This document shows, one piece after another, positions 33,601 through 46,760 of a stretch of DNA of 51,915 nucleotides. Below the pieces are notes generated by a model. It did not search any database, had not been told where the DNA came from, and was given only the letters and a program-made list of their open reading frames with translations. Source of the stretch: Wuchereria bancrofti (taxonomy: Eukaryota > Nematoda > Chromadorea > Rhabditida > Onchocercidae); the NCBI GenBank assembly GCA_005281725.1, contig SSBO01000020.1:1-51915 (forward strand), written 5' to 3'. The translations under genes and the position numbers were made by a program. Within the stretch, counting starts at the first letter, position 1; each line of letters opens with the position of its first letter.

Positions 33601-35150
33601 ATAATTCCTTCTAATGTTATTTTCATTAACTGTTACTTAGGTAAATTATTTTTTCAGTAATCAAATAAACTTGCTCATTTTCTTTTTTCTTATCATCAAA
33701 AATTAATAATAAGGAGGAAAAAAAGGAAACCATATTTCATAAATGCTGGTTTTAATTTAATTTGCATATTACTACATTTTTGTCTATGACAATAAACACT
33801 TATCATAATTACTTATTTTAAGTGCATGAAGCTGTGGGCAAATATTGGACAGCAAATTTGCTGATTTATCCAATATATTTATCCTAATTACTTGTTTCAA
33901 TTTAGGTTCATGAAGCTGTGGGCAAATATTGGGCAGCAATTGCTTGCAAATTTGCTGATTTATCCATACTTCCAATAAATATCACAAATCTTGCGCTTAG
34001 TATTGTTCACATTTACACTCCACCAATTAAGCAATCATTGGATAAATTGAAACATTATGAAGAAATGTTATACGATGCTAAACATCAATTCAAATACCTA
34101 TTTAATACTTCAATGGTATATATGGTTAAGAGAAAATTTTAACATTTTATTCCAAATTTAATTTCACAGTAAAAGCACTATTGTATTATTATATTTTTTG
34201 GTATTATTATATAGATGAAATTGAAATCAAATAGCTGTTGATAATTTATAGATTTAAAATTAAAATTAGAATGATTAGCCGAGTAGTATTGATCTGATAT
34301 GAGTTAACATATAGAATTGTCGCATTATCGATTTTTTTTGTGAAATAATTTTAATTTCAAAATTTTCAGGAATTTTTGCAATATGCAAAAAGATTTGATA
34401 ATATTATTCGACATGCTTTAATCAACTATATTACTAATTTATATGATTTGAAAGATTTTTCGTGGATAAATGATCGTTTGATGGGAGTTGAACGATGTTT
34501 TATCAATCCACGTGGTATACTCAATGAACCATCACAGCGACATTTATTATTTAGTGTTAGCAATAAAAATAAATATCGCTTTATAAGTATTATTCATGAG
34601 GCGGTATGCTTTGTTTTTATTTTATTAATAAAAAAGTTTTGTCTGTTTGATAGGAATTATTTGATAATGAAATAAATCAATGATCATCAGATGATTGTAA
34701 GAAAAAAAAAAGAGAAATTTCGAATTAAAACAAAGTCTCTTGATAAATGATAAAATAAATGAGTAATACTTTACTTACTTAATATATTGAAAATAGATGG
34801 ATATATGAAAAAGTTTGAATTCGACAGAGTACTTTAATTTCAAGTTTCAGTTAATTTTAAATTTAAAATATTGATAGCAATAAAGTTTACATTTTAAACT
34901 TTTGTAAATTATTACTGATTAAAATTAATGAATGAATAGAATGGAATTTGTTCTTTTTTTTATTTATCTTTTTCTTTAGTATAAGATAAAATTGATACAT
35001 TAAAATATGAAAATATTGCAGATAGATGCATTCAAAGCAGCACGAAATGACGATGAACGCATTCTAAATGCACGTCAAATTGCATTTCAGATTTCTGTAA
35101 TTCAAAATTCTATAGAATGTGCAATTAGCATGTTAAGAGATAGAATTTAA
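27643..35150 (+). CDS. Glutamate carboxypeptidase II / NAALADase-like M28B membrane peptidase
   Basis: Fifteen exons join with matching phases to 754 residues, close to the 750 of human GCPII: 27643-27763, 28182-28346, 28541-28690, 29005-29126, 29382-29514, 30030-30166, 30832-31031, 31252-31433, 31758-31902, 32343-32456, 32746-32874, 33162-33255, 33906-34115, 34370-34603, 35022-35150. Residues ~4-23 are a type II signal anchor ([18 protein letters not shown]), so the catalytic part is extracellular. A PA-type apical domain ([23 protein letters not shown]) precedes the zinc peptidase domain. Zinc ligands are His367 (GNHYDAW), Asp377 (LDPNSG), Glu416 with catalytic Glu415 (NWDAEEYG), Asp444 (YFNVDN) and His545 ([10 protein letters not shown]); spacing matches GCPII. 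A C-terminal dimerisation domain follows. In the substrate pocket, the GCPII arginines of SGRARY are replaced (VADISY), so glutamate specificity is doubtful; an aminopeptidase-like NAALADL1 role is possible. The donors at 31903 (GTTCGA) and 32457 (GTCGGT) are weak but forced by frame. Confidence 0.93.
33318..33455. repeat. Direct repeat in intron 12 of the peptidase gene
   Basis: TAACTTTCAATTTTGACCTT TAACACC at about 33318 and TAACTTTCAATTTTAACCTT TAACCCC at about 33416 are ~98 bases apart, each followed by a GTATTA block. Confidence 0.6.
33798..33872 (+). pseudogene. Damaged duplicate of the start of peptidase exon 13
   Basis: The intron just before exon 13 contains TTATCATAATTACTTATTTT AAGTGCATGAAGCTGTGGGC AAATATTGGACAGC and then AAATTTGCTGATTTATCCA. 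These correspond to the acceptor and first 58 bases of exon 13 at 33883-33963. The copy lacks about ten bases (ATTGCTTGCA region), which breaks the frame, and its acceptor is AAG instead of TAG. The tandem offset is about 86 bp. Confidence 0.85.
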
Positions 35151-38100
35151 ATATATTACATGGATTTTGTTTCATGTATATATATTATATTAATCAACAA
35201 GTTTTTTAAAAAAAATTCCAATTTTACCAAATTTAAATTAAAATATATATAAATATAAAATTAAAATATATATATATGATATGATATGAAAATATATACT
35301 AATATGTTTAACATTATTTGATGAATATGTAATCAATTAGTAAGTTAATGCATTTAATTTTAAACAAAGTAGGTTAATTTATTTGCGTTAATTATATAAT
35401 ATTTGCGTTAATTTATTTGCAATTAAATATTAAATTTGACAAAATTTCATAGAAAATTATTTATTATTCGATTTTTAAATTTTATTATTCATAGTTCAAT
35501 AAAAAAAAAAGAAATTATTTATCACATGATGGTTATTTCCATGTGATTTTACTGTATTATTTCTGTTGTAAACAAATGCATATATAACTTGAATCATCAC
35601 GTTACGTGTTCAAATCTCGGAGTGATTTCGTCAATCCAAACTTTATGTAAAAAAATTCTCATTTTTTGTTTCAATAATGGTTTAGTTAATTCAATTAGTC
35701 GTTAATTATGTCATTTTTCTCAGCAAAAAAAAATAATTTGATTAATTCAATTAACTGGTAATTACACCACTCACATTTAAAAAAAAAGATTTTTTTTTGG
35801 ACGAATTTGAATTATTTACAAATTTTTGCTTAAAAATAAGAATGTGAATAGATAAAAAAGATTTTTCATTTGATGAATAAAATAAAGAAAAGAAAACATA
35901 AATACTTTGCAATAACTTTGGCAATAAATATTGAAATAAAAAAGGAAATACATCATTTATATTAGCAAAGTTTTTCCTTTCTTCGTCTTTTTTTTGTTCT
36001 TTTCATAATTCATCCCAACTGATAAATAAAATAAAAAATAAAAAAAAAGGAAAAGAGGAAAAGAGAAACAACCACCAAAAGTTGTCACACAATCAATATG
36101 AATATTCAAAATAACCGAAAAAAAAATCCATTGCTATTTGCTATGGGAAAAAACGGAAAGGTTGGTAACCCGAGGAAAACAGAAAGAGAAAGAGAGAGGG
36201 AGAGAGAGAAAATACGGAATGCAATAATGAAATATACGTTTTTTTCTCACGTAGTACATAAGAATTCCGTTGAAAAATCACGTATCACGTATAACATGAA
36301 ATCTTTGCAGAAAAAAGTTTAAAATGTAAGAATATTTTTGCTTAAATTAAAATGCATGAAATGATAAAATTTGCTACAACTGCTACATTTATAAGTCATC
36401 AATAATTCATATATAAAAATCATATATGAAAATAATATATCAGAAATAAAAGTATTATAAGCTACAAAATAATAAATGCTTTTCAACAGGAAATATAGCT
36501 AAGAAAAGAAAACTATACAAAAATTTTATAATTTCATTTCATTTATTTAAAAAGATAAACAAATATAACAAATAAGGGAAAGAGAGAGAATAATACTAAT
36601 AATAACGATAATAATAACAATAATAATAACAATAATAATAATAATAATATGTAATAACAGAACCTAAAAATAATAACAGGACCTAAACAGAATAAATTTA
36701 AAAATCATTTTTTATTTCCTTTTTTTGAATTGAAATCATTCCATCCAACGTTATAATACAAAAATCATTGGAAAAAAATGTAGTAATACTAAGATTATTA
36801 GAGTGAGCATAACGACTACCAACTGATGGTATTGTTATTCAAATATGTCTTTTAACTTTTTTATAAATCTTATAATTTTTTAAAAAATAAAAATATTGTC
36901 AAAGCATAAAGATAAAAAGAAAAAAAAAAAGATGGATGAAAATAGGGAAGTTATTCATGCAATCGGACAGTATATAAATTATATTTCCCCTACATTCTAT
37001 TTGTTTATTTTGTTTTCTTTCCCTCTCTTTTTTTTCCTTGTTTTTCGTTTTTATTATACAATGCATACAATATTAACATAAGTAAATATAAAAATAATGA
37101 CATCATTTATTACTATTCAAAAAGAATGAAAAAAAAGAGAATTCAATTTAATAATAATTAATAAGTTTTATACGATAGTGGAAGTCATAGAAGTATATTT
37201 GATATTCGTATTCTTATTATTATTATTGTTATTGTTATTATTATTAATATTATTATTAGTATAATAAATGATTAAGAATAAATATGACAAATCATAATAA
37301 TTATCATAATAAGCAATATATTAACTTTCCAAATGATTCGATGGCAACTTTAATTCTTCTATTGTAAGACAAAGTATTGGTAATAGCGACAATTTATAGA
37401 AGATTTATGAATAATGAAAATGCATATGCTATATTAAAATTTAGGAAATATTGTTTCATTTTTTAATACTACCAAAAAAGGGGGGAAAATGCACAGATAG
37501 ACTGACACACACACACACACATACATACGTACAGAGAGAGAAAGGAAGAAAAAAATGAAAAAGAACATATAAATGATTATATATTATTTTAATGAAAAAA
37601 AAAAAACATCAAATAATCCAACAAACGAACATTCGACATAATACCATTTCGGGTTTTCTTTCTATTTTTTTATTCTATCAACTAAGTAAACATATATATT
37701 AAAAGTTTATTTATATTCAAAAGAAAAAAACAAACAAATAAATAAATGACATACATTTGGATTATTGATGTATGTGTTATATCTATTTCACACATAGTTT
37801 GCTGAGACAAAAAAGGAATAAACATCTTTACTGATAAGATAAATGATATCTTAAAATAACTGACATCCAATCAGTACAATAATACTATAAATTATAAACT
37901 TAAAAAAAAAGAAAAATTGGTACTAAATAAAATGATTTAATAAAATTTAATAAATAGAGAGGAAGAGGGGAAAATAAAGAAAAATCCTTAAAGTGAGCAT
38001 ATTGGAAAGTTGATGATATCCAAATACATCATCAAGATAAGCAAGAACGATGAATGTTAGCTACAAAAAAAAAAAAAAGAATTTCTCTTTGTATACAATG

Positions 38101-39606
38101 TTTAACACTACTTACAGTGAAACAGGACAAAAAAAGTTTAGAAATTGTTTATAATATTAGTTGTATAGAAATATGAAAAGAATTATTCCAAAAGCATGTC
38201 ATTTCAGTTCTAATTTTTTTCAAAGTTTGAACGAGCATTTCTTTTTCTTGCTATCTATTAGATTTATGCTTTTTGCATGAATTACTTCAAATTTACAAAT
38301 AATTTATGCGAAATTGTGTAAGAAATTGCAAAATAAAATTTTTAAAAATATGAATAAAAAATGACAATTGATAATTTAATGCGAATCTTTTTTTCTTAAA
38401 AAAAATTAATTGTTTGCAAGCTGAAATGTAATTGTATTATGTTTTATTTAATGTTAAATATATATATATATATATAACTGAACTAATAATTCAAGTGAAT
38501 TATTCTATTTTCCACACACCAAAAAAAAAAAGAAAGAAAATGAGATTATTTTTCCTGAAAAAAAAGTACAAATAATATAACTTGCTAGCTATTTAAAATA
38601 AAAAAAAAAGAAAAAGCAGCTGAAACCCGCTTGGTAAACAATAGCTGATTAGCTTATCAAAATTGTTTTCTTCATTAAAAGAACAATACGGCTGATAAGA
38701 ATAAACTTATCATGATAATCCTTTCATTGATTTTATAATATAATAAGCATTCAATTCCAATTGATAAAATCAAAAGCTAATGACATACTCATTTAATGCA
38801 GTAATTATATACATAATATAGTTCATAATATAGCTCTACAATAATGGCTACATATATTCACAATATTCAGACTTAAATGATTCTCAGTATCAACGACAAT
38901 AACGCAAATACTTAATGAACCGAGAATTGGGACATTATAATTTTATTATTTTTGAATATTGATCGCTTATGTGATACATAATAATGAGAAAAATGAAAAG
39001 TCCTAAATTACTTGGAGTAAAAAGAGATAGCAAAAAAAATGCTGATAATTGTGGCAGTTTTGAATTTTTTTTAAAACTAAACTCAAAAAAAAAATTTTTT
39101 TTTACTTCTAAAATTTTGTTCATTTAAATTCCAAAAAAAAAAATTAGCCTTAATGATAAAAAAAATAGTCGTAACAGAAATAAGCCGTAAGTATGGAATG
39201 GGGAAAGGATGCATTTAAATAAAATTCAATAATACGATAGCCTGTAAAGTATTAATTCAAATTAAAAAAAAAAAAATTTGAAAAAAAGTATATCCATATA
39301 GAAAGGGAGAGACAGAGAGGGAAGGGAAGGAAGGAAAGGAAGAAGGAATATGAATGATAATATGATGACAAATGCGCCCAATTCGATCTAATAAAAAAAA
39401 ACAAGCAGATAATCCAGAGAGCGCTAATTATTCTTAAATAGTAATAATAGTAGTAATAATAGTAATAATAATAATGATATTTTTACTATAGCAATAATAA
39501 TAATAATGTTATCAAAAAAAAGAGATATTTTCCACTGCTACTTTCAACAGTTTCATTTTGAAGTTTTTTGCTGCCTCGAAGCTATCGTTTTATCTTATTA
39601 TGCATA
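35151..39606. other. Convergent intergenic region with microsatellites
   Basis: Lies between the 3' ends of the peptidase (+) and the Na+/K+-ATPase beta gene (-). No exon was recognised. It contains AAT/ATT trinucleotide tracts at about 36595-36650, 37212-37260 and 39435-39510, an AC tract at 37507-37525, a TA tract at 38459-38477, and purine tracts at 36183-36212 and 39302-39350. An AATAAA at 35498-35503, 348 bases after the peptidase stop, could be its polyadenylation signal. Confidence 0.55.
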
Positions 39607-42532
39607 TTACCGCGATTGCTCTATCGGTTTCTCTGGTTCAACATCCTGCACCATCACTTCAAAATTGACCATTCCCAATTTTGACGTAATATCAATTTCA
39701 ACATTTTGCGCATAAGCTCGACATTCGATCAAAACAACTTTATTGCGTGGTAGATTATCAAACTTTACCATTGCCTGAATTCATTGTATTCTATTAAATA
39801 TAAATAATTTTCATATATGATAGATTCAGTTTCTTTTCTTTTCTTTTTTTTTCATTTATCTTATTATATCTTATTATCTTTATATATTAATTCTTGCTTG
39901 AATTACTGTTAAGAGATATTTTATTTTAATTTCATTGATAATATAAATCAATGGAATTAAAATAAAATATCATCAATGTTTCATTACAATTAGTTGATTT
40001 TTTCTTTATTTCTAATCCAGTACAAAAGAATGTTAAAAAAATGGAAAAAAAAATTTTTTTTTTCCCATAAACTTTTTTCTTTACTTTAGGAATATACATT
40101 ACAATTTATTGTAATATACGAAGAAGAGAACTGAACAAATAATTTTAATCATATCGTTTTTTTAAGCAAAATTATATTTAACGTTCGGAAACGATTCTGG
40201 TATTGGAAAACAAAATAAGAAGTTTATGATGTTCGACTTTAGTTCCTCTCTAATTTCTTATACAGTTCATTCCATTTTTCTAATAAAATAAAAAGAAAAG
40301 AAAAGTCAATTCAAATCTGTTGTCATTTAAACAAGTTAACTCGGAAATTTTATTAAAACACTTTTCTCTTTTTAATTAGATTTTATCTGATTAAAGGATA
40401 TACCTGAGATGTTGTACATTTGATAACATATTATGTATTATGCGGATATAGGTCAAAACGGTTGTCAAATTACCTATATGAATCATTCAAATCCAAAAGG
40501 TACGTCTATTTAATCATTCACTGAACGATCAAAAAAAATAAACTTACGAAAGGTTGTTGATAATTAGGCATAACAGCATATGGATAGTATTTACCATCAA
40601 TACCCGCTTCTGGAATGTATTTCACATTTCCAAGATGTTCCTTATCGATGTCACTCTACAAATCAAAATCTTTTGTATTTATTGCAATAAATTTTTTAAA
40701 GAAACTACTAGGTTATACGGCAAATTTTTAGGACTATGCTTCTAAAAAAAAGCTCATGAGAGATCAATCATTCAACTTGCTTAATTTAAAAAGTATTATA
40801 AAATTTAGAAAGAATAAGGAAGAAATTGAAAAAGAACCGTTCCGTCGCATTTCAGTGTTACGAAATTTGGCTTATATCGTTCCTTGATAATTTCAGGCAC
40901 TGAATCAGGTGCGTAATCGATTGGCATCCAACCAATTAATCGATTCAAAGTTAAAATTACGCATGGTTTCCCTTCTGAGAAGCCATAACTAGTATTTTTG
41001 CCACAACCAGCTCCACTGAATTTGTCCAATTCAAAACGGCATGACTGAAAGTAATTTAAATCAACTTAAAAGAATTTAATAAAATTAGATATTTTATGAA
41101 GAAAATTTCAAACTACTATCATTTTTCAACATAAATAAAACTCCAACAAATTACAAAAATACTAACAAAAAAAAATTACAAAAAATTTTTGATATTACAA
41201 TATGCTCGAGAGAAGATTATAAAGAAACCTTGACAATGTCATCGCCAGGTAAGATTTCAGGTCTAGCACTTCCATCCATGAAAAGTTGTGCATTGCTTTG
41301 ATCACCAATACATTTACGGGTTGCCGTTAAATTGCTATATTTTGAAAGATATTTGTCCAATGTGTTAACATATTTCTGATACGATGACTTATCACGTATG
41401 TTGAACCTAATGAGAGTCGAATCAGGATCATCCAAAAGCCAAGGTTGATAACCAACGCCTGAAATTTTTGAGAATGAATATAAAATGAATTTGCAAATGA
41501 CACCCAGTAATTCTACTCATTTTTTTTTATTTTTTTTGTGGTAGCTTTCAATAAAGTTAAAGTAACTTTATAAAGTTGAAGGGTGAAAAAAAAAAAGGAA
41601 AAATCTGAATTGTGAAAGAAATATAACTACAGTCTACATTTATGCCCACATTATAAGAATGACTTATGACTTCAAACAATGCCAATTTTCAATTTCGAAT
41701 GTCATTTTATATCACTGATACGGTTATCAGTCTTTTTCCGATTAAAATATCAGAATAAAAGCATACCGGGGTTTACACCGATAATTGTCCCTTTGCCATA
41801 GTAACGAGGAACTTTTTCATCCAATGTGGAAAGAAATATCGCTAAGCAACCAATCCAAAATGCTATGAGTAATGAATAAAAGACCAAATAAAACGCCAAT
41901 ATTTGAACTGAAAAGACGAAAAAAATTTGATATTCTCTTCTTTTTGTCTTTTTTCCACTTAGCTAAATTAATGCTACCAATAATTAAATCAATAAGATTC
42001 AATCAGAAGATAAAACACTTTGATGGAAAATATTGTAATAATTATTTGAAGGAACCACGTACGACAACTGTTTTTAACATACAACTATTACATTATTAAT
42101 TATATTAACTGACAAAAAGTATTATTAATTCTTTTGATTTCTATGATAATTATGCTAATATTAACAAAACTGATAAAGATAAATTGTTAAAATCATTATA
42201 ACTGCTCAAAATATCAAAACTGCAAATATCACACATGCATACATATATACAGAAATAAAAAGAGCTAAAATACAAATCATTTCAATAGTTTGAATTGATG
42301 TAATGATAATTGATGAGAAATGATAATTAATATAATAATAAATAAATTGATAATAAACAAAAACAGTTATAATGATTTTAACAATCAAATTTAGAATTAA
42401 GAAAGGAAAAAAAAATAACAAACCCCATGACTTAGCTGTTCGTCCCAGGCATGTGCCCTTATCTTTATTGAAAAGAAATTTTGAGAAAGTTTGATCACCC
42501 ACCGCTCCGTTCGCTTTACCACGACCATTCAT
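39607..42532 (-). CDS. Na+/K+-ATPase beta subunit
   Basis: Six minus-strand exons join in phase to 320 residues: 42424-42532 (ATG), 41767-41907, 41229-41458, 40838-41044, 40548-40655, 39607-39774 (TAA). The beta subunit escorts the alpha subunit to the plasma membrane and modulates K+ affinity of the sodium pump. A ~36-residue cytoplasmic N-terminus carries [20 protein letters not shown], followed by one membrane span ([21 protein letters not shown]) and a large ectodomain. Six ectodomain Cys (KCIG, SCRF, GCGK, PCVI, KCDG, ECRA) match the three conserved disulfides. The family motif [14 protein letters not shown] and the final immunoglobulin-like strands ([15 protein letters not shown]) are present. 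NLT and NTS are possible glycosylation sites. An acceptor (TTTTTCAG) ends three bases before the ATG, fitting SL trans-splicing. Length and all conserved positions look normal, so the gene is probably functional; which paralogue it is I cannot say. Confidence 0.93.
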
Positions 42533-43840
42533 CAACTGAAAAAAACAAAAAGAGCTGACAATGAGCAATTTAATAAATTTCACAAAATTGATATTACATG
42601 GCAATATTGATTTCTTCCTTTCATTTTTTTAAATATCTATTCTATATGACAAGCATAAACTGTTAAAATTAATACAATATTACTTAAATATAAATACTTA
42701 AATATGAAATATATATATGAAATATATATATGTATGCATAAATATAAAATCAAATACACATATATAATAATAAATAAAAAAAAAAGGGAAAGCTTTCGTT
42801 TATTTTCTTTTCCTTTTATTACATATACATAAATATATTTTTTTGAAAAAAGAGGAAATAAAATAAGAAAAAAAGAAAAGGAAGAAATTATATGAAAAAT
42901 GACAGAAAGAAAATAAATTTTGCTAAGAAATGAAATAAAAGTAACACCAAATTTTTCAGAAAATTTCTAAAATTTACAAATTTTCCTGTTTGTTACAGGC
43001 AAATGACAAATGAGGCAAAAGAAAATAAAATAAAAAAAAATAAAAAAAAAGTGAAAAAAGGTGTTATTTTCAGATTGTTTAACAAACATAATAATAAAAT
43101 TTGGCGTTCAAAAATTACGTCTATAATCAATCGAAATACCTTTTTCATTTCTTGTTTAATTTATTTCCCTTCCCTTTCCTTTTTTCTTTTTCTCTCTCTC
43201 TCTCGTCTTCTTTTTCTTAAGAAATAAAAAGGAAGGTGGAAACAAAAGAGAAAAAAAAAGATAAAATGAAAGGAAAACAACTGAAGTTTAAAAGCGAAAA
43301 ATTCTCTATAACAGCTATGCAACTATGATTTGCTTTCAACTACCATTTTCAAACAATCGATTTTTTTTTCTTTCAAATATTAACTTTTCATAGATTGAAT
43401 GCTAACAATAATGAGGAAAAAAAAATGAAATTTATTTTAGAGAATAGAAATAAAATTAAACAAACAACTCTATCATTGCATACAATTAAACATCTCAAAT
43501 TTTTACTTTCATCCATATTTGTAAATGAGTGAAGAAAAAATAATGAATTAAATGCTAATTAAAACTTCATTATTTCTTTTTAACAAATTAAATTTTTTTT
43601 CTCTTCTTACTGTTTCTTATTGTTTGTTCCTAATTTTTTCCTCATATTCTTGTATTTTCTTTTCTATAGAACAAAAAAAAAAATCTCGTTTGTATTATGT
43701 ATAGGTTAAATTACTTTGTAAGTTAGATTACCTTACCTGTTTAAGTTAATCGATCATAATGTGTTTAATACAGTAAATGTAATACTTCAATCTTTACTCT
43801 TTCACTTCTTTTTTTTTCAAATTAATTTCTTTAAAATTGA

Positions 43841-43876
43841 TGTATGTGTATGTATGTGTGTGTGTGTGTGTGTGTC
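43841..43876. repeat. TG dinucleotide microsatellite
   Basis: ATGTATGTGTATGTATGTGT continues as an uninterrupted TG run before TCGCAAG. Confidence 0.9.
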
Positions 43877-44179
43877 GCAAGAAGGAATCAGCGTAAGCTT
43901 CTTCAGTAAATATTTAGGTCCGAAGACCTAAAAAGATGAGTAAAGTTAGATAGCATTAGTTGTCTAAGTAAAGCTTTACTGACTTCAAAATTAGTATTTC
44001 TAATGTACACCATACACACACATACATAGGCAGACAGACATACACACACATGCATATATATATTAGCCCAGTAATGATGAGGCAATGTAGTTGGGACAAT
44101 TTTATATATACACAGAGTGAGTTCACACGGTCTTAAGGATAAATCGATAATTTTAAAAATGGAAAAAAGAGTAGAATGT

Positions 44180-44235
44180 AAGGAAGAGAGAGGGAGGGAG
44201 ACAGAGAGAGAGAAGGAGGGAGGGAGAAAGAGAAG
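44180..44235. repeat. GA-rich purine tract
   Basis: More than 50 bases of almost pure purine on the plus strand (GAGAGAGGGAGGGAGACAGA and on), interrupted by a single C. Confidence 0.85.
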
Positions 44236-46612
44236 GTAATGAAAAAAAAAGATGGAGTATTAAGGCAAGCTAAGAGAGAAAATATAAAGTATATATTGCA
44301 TTAGGCACACAATTCTTAGAGCTGTAAAATTATGATATGAAAAGCTAGTAAAGCTTTTTAATAATGTGATGTCATCCTTATCGATGAAAATAGATAAGGT
44401 AATATAGCTAGAGACTATTATCATATCAGTTATCATCTTGAATATATGAAATTATCATTATTATCATTTTCTTTTTTTTCATGCAAATGACATATGTGTG
44501 TATGCTAAAATGAAATGAAAATTTGTTCAACGTTAGTTCTTTTCAGAGAAAAAAAAAAGAAAAACAAAAACAACAACAATCAATGTTTAATATAAATTAT
44601 TAGTTAATATTCATAGATTACATGTAGATTGCTTAGTCTTCCTTAGATACATTTTAATATGTAATTGTCGTATAATTAAGCATGAGAGTATGAATATTAG
44701 AATACAAGTGATAAATAATAGTGTAGGTGACAAATATAAGTATGAATATGAATACAGGTGGTTAATACGAATAGGTAATGAATATGAGTGCAGGTAGTCA
44801 ATATGGATGTGAATATGAATACAGGTGATAAATATGAATGTGAATACACAAATTTTGGAATGAGTAAGCGTTACGAATATATAAATGTTTAAAAAAAACA
44901 CCAGTGAAATTTTCGAGGATGGCTAAAAATTGAATGAATGTAAAATAATGACATCATCTACAGTTGATATATAGAATGAAATAAGATTGAAGTAACAACC
45001 ATTGAGATTTTCTTAAGAGTTAATTGAGAAAATGAAATAATGAAGAAATTTTTGGAGCAATTTGGTAAACAAACTTTGCAAATGCTTTTCCTTTTTTTCT
45101 TTTAAGTAGTATAATAATGAACTGAAAGAAGTTAATGAGAAAGTCACATTTTTTTTAAAGTATATTTACTATATAAAAGGATTAGGGTATTTAGATTCAT
45201 AAAAAAAAAGAAAAAAATTTCGAAAAAGATTATAAAGTATGTATAAGTCAATTTTTAATTAGTCAAACTAGTATGACATATAACATATGTGAAAATAGAA
45301 AAGAGAATAAGAAATGAGAAATATTTGCAAACTTTCCTCTTGGGTTTTCCATATGTATATATGAAAGCAAAAGTTTGTTAAATTTTTCATCTTTTAGAGA
45401 GACGAAAGTAAAATAAGAAATCGATATGAAATATGCAGAAAAAAAAATGATAAAAAGACGATAAATGTTAGTTGCTTAATTTCAAGTGATATTTTCTTCA
45501 CCTTTCTATTATCCTTTCTATCATAATTTCTATTATCATTCAACAAAATAAATTGTGAATAATTATTATCCGCTACAAATATTAGTGGGAAAAAAAATAC
45601 GGAAGCATTCTTCCGGTCGTTAAAGTTTTTTTAACTATCACATCTCACCAAAAAAAAAAAATGTCTTTTTAGAAAATTAAATATATAAAATGAAAGAACA
45701 AACGAATACCGACAATGTCAACTTTAACAGTAAGGAGAAAATTGAAATTTAGATTACGACTAATGCGTTACAATTGATATTGAAAATGGGTGACATACGA
45801 GTTTCGGTAGTTGTTAGTGTAAAATTTTCACATCCTACGGATAAAATGACTCCACACAACACACACACACATATATATATATGTACAAACGGACAGACGG
45901 AACACACACGCACATACATTGTTGAGCCACCAGCTATCTTATGTGACACAAATTCGAGATTGTATTGAGCTTTAAAGATTAGAATAAAGCAAAAATAACA
46001 AGAAACGAATATAACTGTAGAAATAATTTTAAATGTAAACTTAATTTTTAATTCAAAAGTTTAAAAAAAAAGTCTTTTTGTTGCAAAAAAATGTGTTCTT
46101 TCAATTTCAGAAATATATATTATATTAATGTGAATTATTTTATTTCGAATAAATTATGAAGATTCCAAAAGATTATTTGGAATTATAAAAAATATAAGTT
46201 TATAATTAACCTTAAACAGTATCGGGAATGATAATGAGAAATGCATCCCTCATATAATAAAGCCAGCTTAGCAATATAACAAATTGTTTCAGTGGAAGAT
46301 TGAACAATATTTTGTAATGTTGGGGCTAAAGAAATGAGAGGTAAAGGTCAAGCAAAAAAAAAATGAGGTCAGGTCAAGAAATAATAGGTGAAAATAATAA
46401 TATAATAGAAAATACTATGCAAGAAGATGACGAAGAAGCAAAAGGAAAAGAAGGAGAGACAATCAAAAATTGTAGGTTATAAAAAACAAAACAAAAACAA
46501 TCATATTTAAGAGGTAGGGTACTCTTTTTGTAATTTCCAATGAAAGATGCACTATGACCCCGAACAGATTTGAATTTTCATACCCGTCACCTCCATTATT
46601 CCTATCTCTTAC

Positions 46613-46760
46613 CTTTTCTAAACCTACCCACCGTTCCATCTCCCTGTTTCATCATCTGCCCATTCATCCATCCATCTTCTTACCCGAGATGATACTATAC
46701 GGAAACAAGATTTAGACGGACCGCCCTTTCTCTATTTAAACAATATATATTTCATTTAAT
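46613..46760 (-). promoter_or_regulatory. Candidate 5' exon / promoter block of a minus-strand gene
   Basis: This stretch is clearly less AT-rich than its surroundings. On the minus strand it shows an A/T box (ATATATTGTTTAAATAG around 46736-46752), then a GC-richer segment (GGGCGGTCCGTC) and then a textbook splice donor AGAAAAG|GTAAGAG with the exon ending at 46613. A short ATG frame (MNGQMMKQGDGTVGRFRK) runs into the donor, but it does not join in frame to the first beta-subunit exon, so it would be untranslated leader or an alternative isoform of that gene, or belong to something else. Confidence 0.35.

Larger units (their letters stand above)
42533..46605. other. AT-rich region upstream of the beta-subunit gene
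   Basis: No exon could be supported. Features are a TA-rich stretch at 42700-42735, a TG tract at 43841-43876, a GA-rich purine block at 44180-44235 and a CA tract with ATATAT at 45862-45885. Open frames such as 44611-44901 (minus) and 45749-45949 (minus) are translations of ATG/AATATG-rich or CA/TG-repeat sequence. Confidence 0.55.

Noticed and set aside
35600..35640. T-loop-like GTTCAAATCTC suggesting a tRNA gene.
   Set aside because: The flanking bases do not form a T stem, and no D or anticodon arm can be drawn upstream.
44611..44901. Minus-strand open frame of 96 codons.
   Set aside because: It lies in ATATGAATA-type repetitive sequence, with Ile/His/Tyr repeats and no splice context or family motif.
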